DNA of 64,000 nucleotides, taken from Kalmusia sp. IMI 367209. Lineage: Eukaryota > Ascomycota > Dothideomycetes > Pleosporales > Didymosphaeriaceae. The position numbers and the translations under genes were made by a program. Where the stretch lies: the NCBI GenBank assembly GCA_027946365.1, contig JAPEUQ010000001.1:2480001-2544000 (forward strand), in the 5' to 3' direction. The notes under the pieces are model-generated. The model was not told the DNA's origin. It did no database searches and saw only the letters and a list, made by a program, of their open reading frames with translations. Shown here one piece after another: positions 32,136 to 43,818 of this stretch; within the stretch, counting starts at the first letter, position 1; the number at the start of each line of letters is the position of its first letter.

Positions 32136-32639
32136 GATGGCGGTTAGTTGAGTTTTTTGAGATAGCAACAGGGAACAAGCGCAGCAAAAGTGTAGGTGTG
32201 AGGGATAACGGGCGGAGTTATGCACGGTTTTTGGATGCCTGGGCGCTTGGAGACGACGGCATGACGCTGGTGCCATAGCGTTTCGTGTGCGCCGGATTGG
32301 TGCGACCGTGGCGGTGCAGCTGATATAATCACGGCGCCACGTGGGGGCGGGGCAGGTCCGTCTGGAAGACTCACGCGCTCGCCGCACAGGGACAAAACGA
32401 AGAGGCAGAATTGGAACAAAGTCCAAAGCGAACACTGTGAAAAAGAAAATATCTTGGGGACGTACTGGTAAATAGTGAGAGAGAGGCTTGGCCCGTTTGA
32501 GTCCGGGTTTGGGTGGTTCTGCGACTGTAGCAGGCTTTTCGACACTCCTCTGCACCACTGGCTCCTGCTCACCCCCTTCCCCCGAGAAATACGACCACCA
32601 GCCGGTGTTGGCAGCCTTTTTGAGGTCTTGCACAGTCAT
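32136..32639 (-). other. Open frame upstream of and in frame with YKT6
   Basis: 168 codons from an ATG at 32639 stay open up to the YKT6 start. The first 58 look protein-like (MTVQDLKKAANTGWWSYFSG, then basic and Pro-rich, ending LSHYLP). A good GTACGT donor follows at about 32466. The rest is Arg/Ser/Pro-rich and looks untranslated. Possibilities are a separate small gene or first exon, an alternative 5' exon of YKT6, or chance. Confidence 0.25.
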
Positions 32640-32887
32640 CTCATTTTCTTCGACCGGCGAGGGACCCAGAATTTATTCGTACCAGGTCTTGGACCTGGAG
32701 GTGTCAGGACTACACTATTCGCTACATCCTTCACGTGTGGTAAACCATTTTCCGCTGGGTATTTCCACGTGTGACCCAGCTAACTGGACGTCTTCGGGAC
32801 TACTTGCTCTGCCGTTTTCAGCGCCGACTCCTCCTCCGTGTAGTCGATTTGAAATAGTTAGCGACACGCCATATATTGCCTACTACG
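32640..32887. promoter_or_regulatory. Divergent promoter upstream of SLH1
   Basis: Region between the SLH1 start (+) and the minus-strand YKT6 side. No named site is recognised. Confidence 0.5.
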
Positions 32888-35800
32888 ATGTTGCCTTCCG
32901 TCGAGACTGCGCAGGCCCAATGGCTAGAGCAGCTGGAGGCAATGCGGCGGGCAATTGCAGAGCTGAATCTGCCGTCTGATGGCGATACGAAGCCGGCCTA
33001 TGGTGATAACCTCGATCTTGATGACGATGAAATTTCGGGCACTGCGAGCAGTGATGATATTTGGGACGTGCTTAGCGACGACTATGGGGACGAATACAGC
33101 AGCGACCAGCTTGGCCAGTATACTAACACTCTCCCAACGAGTCACCTCTACGATCAACTCTGGTTGGCGGACAAGTGCGCTGCTGTTGCTCAAAGCGGAT
33201 CTGGTCTAGACGCGAGTGCGCTACAGGAGCAGCTTTCTGCGATCCTGGCGAGTGATAGTAATGGTGAGTAAGAGCTTGCGATGGCCGAGGACCCGTTTGC
33301 TGACTTGGTTGCAGACGACGAGCTGCAGATGATGCTCGCAGATGTCGTGGGCTACGAGCAACTGGACCTCGTGGCCGACCTGATCTCTCACCGACGAGAG
33401 ATCATGCGGTCCCTGCACGAAAATCCGCCCAACAATGGCGTATTGGGCCGCCTGCAGACCAGAGCAGAGCGTGAAGAGACCCTCAGGCATCAAGACTGGG
33501 AGCACAAGAACAAAGCACTAGCCCCAGCTCTCGACCGCACAGGCCCGCAGTATCCGCACGTGTACCGCAGTCATGAGGCGGGCAACAAACTCTCTAGCCT
33601 GGGGAAGAAGTACGCGTTGCCCGCAGGCAGCACTCATGTCGACGAGAAGCACTACGAGGAGCATACCATCCCCGCTGCACGCGTGGGCACTCTCGGGGCT
33701 GGTCGCAAGCTGATCGAGATCAAAGACATGGACGGCCTGTGCCAACACACTTTCAAGGGATACAAGTCGCTGAACCGCATGCAGAGCTTGGTATATCCCG
33801 TTGCTTACAACACAAGCGAGAATATGCTCATCTGTGCTCCTACTGGTGCTGGTAAAACAGACGCGGCAATGCTCACAATATTGAACACTGTAGCTAAAAA
33901 TGTCATACCTAATCCGATCGAGAATCCTGACGCTACTGACTTCACTGTTCTGGCTGAAGATTTCAAGATTATCTATGTCGCTCCAATGAAAGCTCTCGCG
34001 GCTGAAGTCACCGAAAAGTTGGGAAAGCGTCTAGCTTGGCTTGGCATCAAAGCTCGTGAGCTGACTGGGGATATGCATCTGACCAAGGCAGAGATCTTGG
34101 ATACTCAGATCATTGTTACGACCCCCGAGAAATGGGACGTCGTTACTAGAAAGAGCACCGGCGACACTGAGCTCGTGCAAAAGGTACGTCTACTCATCAT
34201 TGACGAAGTGCACATGCTCCACGATGAACGCGGTGCAGTTCTCGAAAGCTTGGTTGCGAGGACGCAGAGGCAGGTCGAGAGTACACAGTCCTTGATTCGT
34301 ATCGTCGGTCTCTCCGCTACACTGCCCAACTACGTCGACGTGGCCGACTTTCTCAGAGTTAACAAGATGGCCGGCATGTTCTATTTTGATGCGTCTTTCC
34401 GCCCGGTCCCGTTAGAGCAGCACTTTATCGGTGCGAAAGGTAAAGCTGGGACCCCCAAGTCACGAGAGAACTTAGAGCAGGTGGCCTTCGATAAAGTTGT
34501 GGACATGCTCAAGCTCGGTCACCAGGTCATGGTTTTCGTCCATTCGCGCAAAGACACGGTGAAGACGGCAAGGACTTTGCACGAGAAAGCGATAGAGGCG
34601 CAGAACTCAGATCTATTCGACCCGACAAACCACCCGCGCTATGACAATGCGGTACGGGACATGAAGCAGTCAAAAGGGCGTGAGTTGCGCGAACTCCTCG
34701 GCAAAGGCATGGGTACACATCACGCCGGGATGCCCCGCTCTGATAGAAATCTCATCGAGCGCCTTTTTGCTGAAGGTGTGATCAAAGTGCTCTGCTGTAC
34801 CGCAACTCTAGCCTGGGGTGTCAACTTGCCAGCCGCTGCCGTCCTTATCAAGGGCACACAGGTTTACAATGCCCAAGAAGGTCGCTTTACTGATCTTGGT
34901 ATTCTCGATGTTCTGCAAATCTTTGGTCGTGCCGGTCGTCCTCAGTTTCAGGATACAGGTATCGGCTTCATTTGTACGACGCAAGATAGACTCGATCATT
35001 ATCTAAAGGCGGTGACGGAACAACAACCAATCGAGTCACGATTCTCTGCAAAGCTTGTTGATAATCTGAATGCCGAGATCTCACTCGGAACCGTCACGAC
35101 TGTGCAAGAAGCTGTTCAGTGGCTAGGATACTCCTATTTATTTGCTCGAATGCAGAAAAGCCCCCTGAACTATGGCATAGAATGGGCAGAAATCCGAGAT
35201 GATCCTCAACTTGTCTTGAGACGTCGAAAGCTAGTTATCGATGCTGCTCGTATTCTACAGCAGAGTCAGATGATTGTTTTCAATGAAACTACTGGTGACC
35301 TTCGTGCCAAGGACGTCGGTCGCATCGCTAGCCAGTTCTATGTCCAACAATCTAGTATTGAGATTTTCAATGCCATGATGAGGCCCCAAGGCTCCGAGGA
35401 AGATGCTTTGGATATGGTTAGTAGGAGTGGAGAATTCGATCAGATCCAAGCTCGAGATAGCGAAGAGAAGGAGCTTTCGACCCTGTCTGAAAACTATGTG
35501 CCTATCGAAGCCAAAGGCGGCGTTGGCACGCCGCATGGGAAGACTAATATCCTCCTGCAGGCATACATATCTCGAGCCAGGCTGGAAGATTTCACGTTGG
35601 TATCGGATACTAATTACATTTCTCAAAACGCCGCGCGTATTGCGCGAGCACTTTTTTATGATTGCGCTAAACCGCCGCTGGGGATTTCAGTGCCAAGTTC
35701 TTCTAAATTTGTGTCAGTCTATCGAACACCAAATATGGTCTGATCAGCATCCGCTGCATCAATTCGACCTTCCTCAGCCGGTGCTTCGCCAACTGGATCG

Positions 35801-38800
35801 GAGATATACTTCTGTTGGAGCACTCCGTGACATGGATCCTGCTGAGGTAGGAGACTTGGTGCACAACAAAAAAATGGGCAATGTCATCGCCAAGCTACTG
35901 GATAACTTTCCAACCCTGAGTATCGAGAGTGAAATTGCTCCGTTGAATCGAGATGTGCTTCGCATTAGACTCTGGCTCACTCCAGAGTTCAAGTGGAACG
36001 ATCGCCACCACGGAACTTCGGGAATCCTTCTGGATATGGGTAGAGAACTCCGAAACGTCTGAGATCTTTCACTACGAGTTCTTCATTTTGTCACGGAAGA
36101 AGCTTTATGACGATCATGAGCTAAACTTCACAATTCCACTTTCGGATCCTCTGCCATCACAAATCTATGTACGAGCAATTTCGGATAGATGGCTCGGTGC
36201 AGAGACAGTGCACCCTATATCTTTCCAGCATCTCATCAGACCAGATACAGAGAGTGTATACACAGACTTGCTGAACCTACAGCCGCTGCCCATCTCCGCC
36301 CTTAAAAATCCAGGTCTCGAAGAGCTATATGGGCAACGATTCCAGTATTTCAACCCGATGCAGACTCAAATTTTTCATTGCCTGTACCACACAGCAGCAA
36401 ATGTTCTGCTTGGATCACCTACCGGTAGTGGCAAGACTGTGGCTGCTGAGCTTGCAATGTGGTGGGCCTTCCGAGAGAAGCCTGGCTCAAAAGTCGTATA
36501 CATTGCTCCAATGAAGGCACTCGTGCGCGAACGAGTTAAAGACTGGGGCAAACGCCTCGCTGCTCCATTGGGCTTGAAACTTGTTGAACTTACGGGTGAT
36601 AACACGCCGGATACACGTACAATCCGGGATGCAGATATAATCATAACGACCCCTGAGAAATGGGATGGTATTAGTCGAAGCTGGCAGACGCGCGGTTATG
36701 TCCGACAGGTCAGCCTAGTGATCATCGATGAGATCCATCTGCTTGGCGGGGATCGAGGTCCCATTCTTGAGATCATCGTCTCTAGGATGAACTACATTGC
36801 TTCTCAAAGCAAAGGTTCGGTCCGCCTGCTAGGCATGTCGACTGCTTGTGCAAATGCAACAGATCTCGGTAATTGGCTTGGTGTCAAAGAAGGTCTTTTC
36901 AACTTCCGTCACTCGGTCCGTCCAGTGCCCTTAGAGATTTATATTGATGGCTTCCCTGAGCAGCGTGGCTTCTGCCCTCTCATGCAGTCAATGAACCGCC
37001 CTACGTTCCTCGCCATCAAAGCGCACTCACCCGAAAAGCCGGTCATCGTCTTCGTTGCATCGCGACGGCAAACGCGCCTTACTGCTCGCGATCTGATCAA
37101 CTTCTGCGGAATGGAAGACAATCCAAGGCGCTTTCTGCACATGTCAGAAGATGATCTTGCGTTGAATCTCTCTAGGGTCAAGGATGATGCTCTGCGAGAA
37201 GCTTTGAGCTTCGGCATTGGCCTTCACCATGCTGGTCTCGTGGAATCCGACCGCCAACTGTCAGAGGAGCTATTTGCAAACAATAACATTCAAATCCTAG
37301 TCGCAACTAGTACTCTTGCTTGGGGTGTCAACCTCCCAGCCCATCTTGTTGTCGTCAAGGGAACACAGTTCTTTGATGCAAAGACGGAGGGATATAAGGA
37401 CATGGATCTTACTGATGTGTTGCAAATGCTAGGTCGTGCTGGTCGCCCTCAGTTTGACTCATCTGGTATAGCTCGTATCTTCACACAGGACGCAAAGAAG
37501 GATTTCTATAAGCATTTCCTGCACACTGGCTTTCCAGTTGAGTCCTCCCTACACAAGGTCCTAGACAACCATCTCGGAGCCGAAATATCGGCAGGTACTG
37601 TGGCTACAAAGCAAGATGCGCTGGACTATTTGACCTGGACCTTCTTCTTCCGTCGTCTACATAAGAACCCCTCGTTCTACGGTCTTGAGGTCTCAGCCGA
37701 AGAGCACAATACCATTGCCGCGCAAACAATGGCGAACAACTACATGATCAATCTCGTGGAAACGTCCCTCAATGAACTTGCAGAATCGTCTTGTATCGCG
37801 CTTCATGGCACCGGCAACATCGACTCCACTCCTCTAGGTAAAATTATGAGCTACTACTACCTTAGCCACAAGAGCATCCGCTACCTCGCCAAGCATGCAA
37901 AACGAGATGCTTCCTTCGCCGACGTACTCTCCTGGGTGTCACACGCTACCGAATATGACGAGCTGCCTGTCCGCCACAACGAAGACCTCATCAACGCCGA
38001 GCTGTCCAAAGCCCTACCGATCAAGGCCGACCAATTCGGTCTACCGATGTGGGATCCGCATGTTAAGTCATTCCTCCTTCTGCAGGCGCACTTCTCACGC
38101 GTTGACCTCCCGATCTCGGATTATGTGGGGGACTTGAACAGCGTGCTGGATCAGAGTATACGTATCGTGCAGGCTTCCATCGATGTGCTCACCGAATTGG
38201 GTTACTTCTCTTCGTGCGAGATGATGGTCACGCTACTTCAGGCTATTAAATCCGCGCGCTGGCCCACCGACGGCCCGCTCTCACTCTTCCCAGGCATAGT
38301 CGTGGAGAAGGAGAAGAAGCGCATCGAGGACTCGAAGGCGAACCCGAAGAACCTCATCGAGGCATCGACTGCGCCGAATGCTGTTCTCGAGAAAGCCGCT
38401 CGCTTCGCTGGCGTAGCACCGGTAGCTGTGAAGCGCTTCATTGAGCCCGTGTCTCGTCTGCCGCTTCTGAAGCTCGACATAGCTACGTTGAATGCGACGA
38501 ATCTTACCCTCAATCTTGCACGCCAGAACCCTGCACGAAGCGGGCCTGGTGGCGTGCGTATCTATGCGCCGCGCTACCCCAAGCCGCAGAACGAGGGCTT
38601 CTTCGTCATCGTATCTTATGCGGGCTCCGATGAGATTGTAGCACTGAAGCGCGTGGGGTGGAACGAGACGGGCAAAGGAAACGCTAAGAGGCATGCCGTG
38701 GGCAGTACGAGACTCCAAGGTTCAGCGAACTTCAGGCTGCCGAGGGAGGCACAGGGGAAGAAGGTAGATATTAGCGTGCTGAGCGATGCGTATCTGGGGA

Positions 38801-38886
38801 TGAAGTGGAAGATTGAGGGGTTGGAAGTGCCAGAGGCACCAATGGTGGAGGCTAGTGGGAAGGGGAAAGAGGATAAGGCTGGGTGA
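32888..38886 (+). CDS. slh1: Ski2-like RNA helicase Slh1 (ASCC3 family), with two frame breaks
   Basis: Exons 32888-33263 and 33315-38886 would encode about 1981 residues if two single-base insertions are discounted. It has two tandem Ski2-type helicase cassettes with Sec63-like units, the Brr2/Slh1 layout. Cassette 1: Walker A APTGAGKTD (about residue 299), DEVH, GLSATLP and QIFGRAGRPQF. Cassette 2: Walker A SPTGSGKT (about 1158), DEIH, GMSTACAN and QMLGRAGRPQF. The N-terminus and total length fit Slh1 (yeast 1967) better than Brr2. Family role: the Slh1/RQT complex dissociates collided ribosomes ahead of ribosome-associated quality control. Frame breaks: one extra T in T6 at 35652-35657 (family expects ALFMIALNRRWG) and one extra G in GGG at 36020-36022 (expects HGTSESFWIWVEN). 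No splice sites explain them. Confidence 0.88.
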
Positions 38887-39086
38887 GCATTAGATGGGGT
38901 ACGTAGGGACCGCATTGCATCACTAAGCATGAGGGTAAGATTTCATATATAGAAACAAAGGAATATGTTGCATTGTGAGGCTGGCTGCCTCGTGGGTATC
39001 TTGCTTCAGCGTCCTCTCAGTACTCAACATGCGTCGAAGATTTAGGGCCATGGCCTAAGAACTGACGTAGGGAGGAGGGTCATCAT

Positions 39087-40178
39087 CTAATCCTCGAAAA
39101 CAACGAATTCAGCGCCCTCGATGATGGCTTCCCCATACGCGAAGGCGATGTAGTCACTGTCGGTTCCGTCAACCTCATCGTCTTCCTCTTCGTCAGACTC
39201 ATCGTCCTCGTCATTTTCCTCTTCGTCAGACTCAACGCCCTCCTCATCGCTCATTTGCTCATCAGAGTGCTCTGCGTCATCATTGTCCTGTCGAGAGGTA
39301 GAAATGTCATTAGCAACTAAAGGCTCTGGCGACTTTTCTTCATGCGTCTCGGCATCCTCCCCAATTCCCAAACCATCGCTCTCTTCAACGTCGCTACTGC
39401 TCGAAGACGCGTATTCACCGTTGGCTTCATACCGCGGGGACTTACGCCAGAAGTAGAGCTGGTCTCGACCGCGTTCGAAGTTAGTCTGCGGAGAGAAATC
39501 AACTGTCCGGGCTGCCTTCTTGCCTGTCGTCTGCATAGACATCGTGCCTGACTCCAGACTGAGCCAGTGTAATTCAAGAGCCTGTGCAGCGGTCTTGATA
39601 TCATCAGTGGGCTGATTTGATTTCCAGTTTTGCTGCCACTGCTGTTGGCTGTATTCTTCCTCGGCCTGAGCAATGCTCTCGAGTCGGTGGACCTCGTTCA
39701 CAAACGCGAGTTTGCCAGCATACCATGCTTGTAGTGCAGGACAGTCTTGGTCAATTGCTTCCCAGCGTTGCTTCACCAGGCCGCCCGCATCCTGAAGCGC
39801 GGCGGTGAGAAGCTTCATATAGGTTATATGGATCTCCACGGTACACACGGGACACCTTTCTGTCTTGTCCTCGTGCACGGGGTGTAGTGTGTGCCCACAT
39901 ACACTTGCCTTGCCCTTCTCCTCTTTTTTCTCCGAGTAGGTCTTCGCATACTCAGCAATGTCGGCGAGCGGCGTGTCGGAAAAGTAACCCGAGTCGCGCT
40001 TGGCAAGCCAAGACTGGAAGTCGGCGTATTGAACGGCAGTGGGGAGGCGGTCGTGGCTGCCGCGCGGTAAGGTTGTAGTTTGGGACTGGAAGCGGCGGTA
40101 GTGCTTGAGCTCGCGCGAAGTGAGGATCAAGCTCGCTGGGAGCGTGGTGTAGGTGGTAGGCCGCGGGCGTGCTATCAT
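39087..40178 (-). CDS. Hypothetical protein with a possible zinc site and acidic tail
   Basis: A single exon of 363 residues from the ATG at 40178 (MIARPRPTTYTTLPAS). The frame is open a further 111 codons upstream, but that part reads like leader sequence. I do not recognise the family. Residues around 95-112 contain CGHTLHPVHEDKTERCPVC, a Cys-x2-His and a Cys-x2-Cys pair that could bind one zinc ion. A helical middle follows, with Gln/Trp-rich EEEYSQQQWQQNWKSNQ. The last 110 residues are strongly acidic (runs of Glu/Asp/Ser), typical of nuclear chaperone-like or low-complexity regions, and end in EGAEFVVFED. The 3' end is 200 bp from the SLH1 stop, in convergent orientation. Confidence 0.6.
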   Translation of the reverse strand: MIARPRPTTYTTLPASLILTSRELKHYRRFQSQTTTLPRGSHDRLPTAVQYADFQSWLAKRDSGYFSDTPLADIAEYAKTYSEKKEEKGKASVCGHTLHPVHEDKTERCPVCTVEIHITYMKLLTAALQDAGGLVKQRWEAIDQDCPALQAWYAGKLAFVNEVHRLESIAQAEEEYSQQQWQQNWKSNQPTDDIKTAAQALELHWLSLESGTMSMQTTGKKAARTVDFSPQTNFERGRDQLYFWRKSPRYEANGEYASSSSSDVEESDGLGIGEDAETHEEKSPEPLVANDISTSRQDNDDAEHSDEQMSDEEGVESDEEENDEDDESDEEEDDEVDGTDSDYIAFAYGEAIIEGAEFVVFED

Positions 40179-42645
40179 TTTTGCAACAACCGTTGGGTAT
40201 TTACGCTGTGGGTTGCGCGTCGCGCGATTGTATGTCTCGAGTAGGTAGATGGTAGCTTGCTTGTGGTGATGTTTGATCGTTGGTGTTATGACGCGCGCGT
40301 TCACGTTCGCACCGCGATGTGCAAGCTGTAGGTGTTGCTCTGGAGAAAAGAGATTTGCCGACAGCGAGGAGGATTCTGAACAGGTCGAACTGCTGCGTGA
40401 GTGTTGTGCAGCTTGCGTTGTGAAAGTGAAAGTGAACAATGTCCTCGCTGTCCGGCTGGGATGGTGACTGCCATTGAGATGGTGCCAAGGTACTGCAATG
40501 TATGCTTTCACTTCTCGTGTCGCCTCTCTACCCTAGAATAGAGATTTGTGGAGGGCGGCGTGGTGGGGGTGAAGGTGCGGACTTGGTGTTGAGCAGGTTG
40601 TCAGCTGTTGCTGTTGCTGACGCGTGTTGTGGCGAGCGTGAGTTGGTTGTCTAACGCGTGAAGGCACGCTACCGGATATGTAGGAGGCTTTCACTTTGTG
40701 AAAAGCGACTCTGGGCGTAGGAGAATCGTGGGTTCTCCAAGTAATGGATGCAAATGATGTGATGTTTCGGCGTTTGCGGGGTTTTGGACAATGTCACTTT
40801 GGTGGGAGTCACGGCGCACGTGCGGGGTTCGGTCTCGGATGCAGTGGAGCCTATTTGCGTGGGGCTGGGATTTTTGGGCGCCAACGCTGTCTTTGATCAT
40901 AAATTAACAGGCGTGCTTCTGAGAGAGAGAGAAAAAAGAGCTACGATGTCGCAGGAGCGGGGGGACTCATGTTCTCAAATGATGGTCGATTGGTTCAGAT
41001 TTCTCTGCATGACGTCACTTCTGCAAGCCTTCGAGCTGCTGCGCATGCGCATGCGCATGTGTAGGCCGCTCAATGCCCTTTAACATTACATTCGACCTAG
41101 AAAGTACCTACATAGTAGCATAGCGAAGACAGGTCTAAATTGCTTGTTTGAAAGACTGTAAACTAAAGACTTTGGAAAACTTTGGTCTAGCATCACGTGA
41201 TGCCATGTAAGCTTGAGTTTTGGATCCATGAAAGTTCAACGTAAGTGCCCATATGCATAACTGATTTTGGATGAAACAATGAACGGGATGCACATAGCCA
41301 GCGATGGTTTTTAACATCTGCGTTTGTATTATGTATCGTAGGGTGTTACCTGATTGTACAAATGTCATTTCCAGTGTAGTTGGCTTTCGATCACCCCATT
41401 GCGATGGTCCAGGTTCTTGTGCAATTGGAATTTCGGGCAACATGCCGCAATGTATCTATTGTAGTAGACAATAAATCGAAAATTCCCTGCAACCGTTATA
41501 TCGTTCGACAACGCAGGAACCACAAGGATTCCTGGAGTTCCGAGTACGCACGTACGCCCACGTGGATTGAGCTTGGCCCTTGGCGCTCACACTATCATCT
41601 TATTCCCCACCACCTTTTTCCGTTCCTCTCAACCAACTTCACTGACCTACGCGGCCGCGCTGGATGGTGCCACATGCAGTGTACATTCCCGGTCTCCTTT
41701 AGCCGCCCATCAAATTGATTACCTGCAGTATCCCTTTTGCTCTTAAACTCCGTGCCGTCCGACATTTTAGACCCCAAGGAAATAAGGGGGCGATGATCCA
41801 TCACTGCAGCTAAGCAGTTCTCTCACTGAACGACTCATTCTCCTCTTGCCAATTTTGCTACCTAATTCCATGCTTTATGTGAGCGTATGAATTTTCTTAT
41901 CAAAGCATTGTCTGCTTGATGAGGAGATCCACCGATAGCTATTCACACCACAACCGAAGTTTCACCTTTCGGACTCCATCGACACTAAGCGTTGACTAGC
42001 CCTTTCAATGGTATGACAATGCAATCACCCTGGCCCTCTTTCACATTTGAGCCCCAGGGGGCCAAGGTTTGCATTTGTCCCTTGGCCGACTACGAGATGC
42101 CAGCCTCCGATAGCCCTGAGTTTGTACGACTGGCCGAAGGCACCAGCAACTATCTTGAGATGATGAATACAAGTTCGCAGGCAAGATGCTTGCCATATTG
42201 CAAGACTTGAGTGGCGTCTCGCCAAAGGGATCCCACCACGGGCTTGAGATACAAACGGCCTAACCTCTCTTGCTCAGGTCCGCACCTTGACGGAATACTC
42301 CGTCTCAACCCGGTGCCTGTAACTGAACCGCCACTAGGATTTATCTTCATGCACCCTCGTCTAACGAGAACGGTTCCAAGCCACTGGGCAATCTAGTGTG
42401 CCTGTCCCGTGGTTAGCACTTAACCTCTCCCATCCGACTCCGTGTCTACTCCACCCCACGTCCGCTTTTCGTTCGCTACTTCTCTCTTACTTCATTTCTC
42501 ATTCATTTGACAGCCTACGAGGAACTATACGGTTGCACTGACGGCTACGGTCATTGAGCAGAGGATATACAAACTCGCACTGGTCTCGCCATTCCAGTCA
42601 CTGGCATCGCTTATAATCAATCGATCACCTTCTCATTCGAGAAAC
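40179..42645. other. 2.5-kb divergent intergenic region
   Basis: No gene is supported. It contains a GCGCAT-type palindromic repeat (41040-41057). Several frames of 60-110 codons on both strands overlap each other, and none has a domain. Confidence 0.55.
41040..41057. repeat. 18-bp perfect palindrome of GCGCAT units
   Basis: TGCGCATGCGCATGCGCA equals its reverse complement. Alternating purine-pyrimidine makes it a candidate Z-DNA or cruciform-prone site, though the length is modest. Confidence 0.8.
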
Positions 42646-43818
42646 ATGTCAGGCCTTCATCACCAAGCGCGAAGAGTGCGCAGAGATGTCGCACACTTGG
42701 ACATTCGAGCAACAACAACCAAACCGAAGATTACGCAGCCAACAGACGTAATAGCGTTAACATCAATCTTTACACCTTCTACATCATGTTTCGAAAACAT
42801 TCTTACCATGCTGCCACCTCCGAGCTATCAGATTTGGGTAAATGAGCCGGTTCCAGTGGAGAACAATACGGTCGCTGCGTGCTATCCCTCTGAATTCCTG
42901 GAATCTTACACATCAGTTGTTGTCAGCTCAACTGGATCATCCGTGGTTCCAGCAATGAGCCCGTTCGTGTGTCCGAAGAATTACTGCACAATGTTTGCGG
43001 AGGCAAGGAACTATATTGCGTGCTGTCCATCGTGAGTACAAGTAAATTTGGCAGAGGCTGTAAGGCGGTCTTTAACAATGCATAGAGGTTATCAGTTCCA
43101 TCCACCAGACAAGACGGTCGATTCAGATCGCCCTGCGTACGGTGGGACTTGCTACAGTGATCTCCCAGCAAATACGAACATTCCAGTAATCGCGTACGAC
43201 GAAACAGGCGACACGGCCAGCAAAGCTTTCAGCGCAAGCACCTCAGGCGCACAAGCTTATGCGCATCCCATGGACGGCTGGGCACTCACTTCACCAACCA
43301 TGGTCGGCTGTCCGACATCGTCAACTTCACTCGCATCTTCCGACAGCTCATCCGACAGCTCAAGTCTTCAATCTTCGTCGGCATCTTCTCCTGCGTCACC
43401 TCAAGAGGTCAGCCCTAGCCCCAGTGCTACCTCATCAGACAGTGGACCATCGACTGGCGCTATTGTGGGCGCCTCCATCGGCGGTTGTGCCGCTCTCGCT
43501 CTCCTCATTGGTCTCGTCTGGTTTCTTCTCGTTCGTCGTCGCAAGAATTCTGATAATGCTATACCAAAGGACGCACACCACATCGCCGACGACTTTGGAG
43601 GTCCCAAAACATATTATCGATCTGAGGCACCCACAGGTTACAACAATCATGAGATCGGCGCAGCTACACATTATCCGCCGGAGAAGGCTGAATGGAGGCC
43701 TCGCCAGGTGAATGATGGACACGGCCCCATTGAGATGGCAGCTTATCATGCGACGGAGTTACCGGTCGATGCCAAGCAGGATGGAGACGCAAAGGTTATG
43801 GGATTCTATGGGAGGTAA
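42646..43818 (+). CDS. Single-pass membrane protein with Cys-containing and Ser-rich outer region
   Basis: Two exons, 42646-43031 and 43086-43818, give 372 residues. The layout is typical of fungal cell-surface proteins. A region with several Cys comes first (STSCFENILTMLP, VAACYPSEF, FVCPKNYCTMF, IACCPSGYQF, GGTCYSDLP, MVGCPTSS). A Ser-rich stalk lies at about residues 208-250, probably O-glycosylated. One membrane span follows, IVGASIGGCAALALLIGLVW, about residues 254-280, then a basic RRRKN stop-transfer and a 90-residue cytoplasmic tail. No signal peptide is visible at the chosen ATG, so an upstream exon may be missing. The arrangement resembles wall-stress sensors, but I see no full WSC domain, so I do not assign that role. 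Confidence 0.68.

Noticed and set aside
40179..40511. N-terminal extension of the acidic-tailed protein to 474 residues
   Set aside because: The added residues are Ser/Thr/His-rich and look like translated leader; the ATG at 40178 opens the plausible protein.
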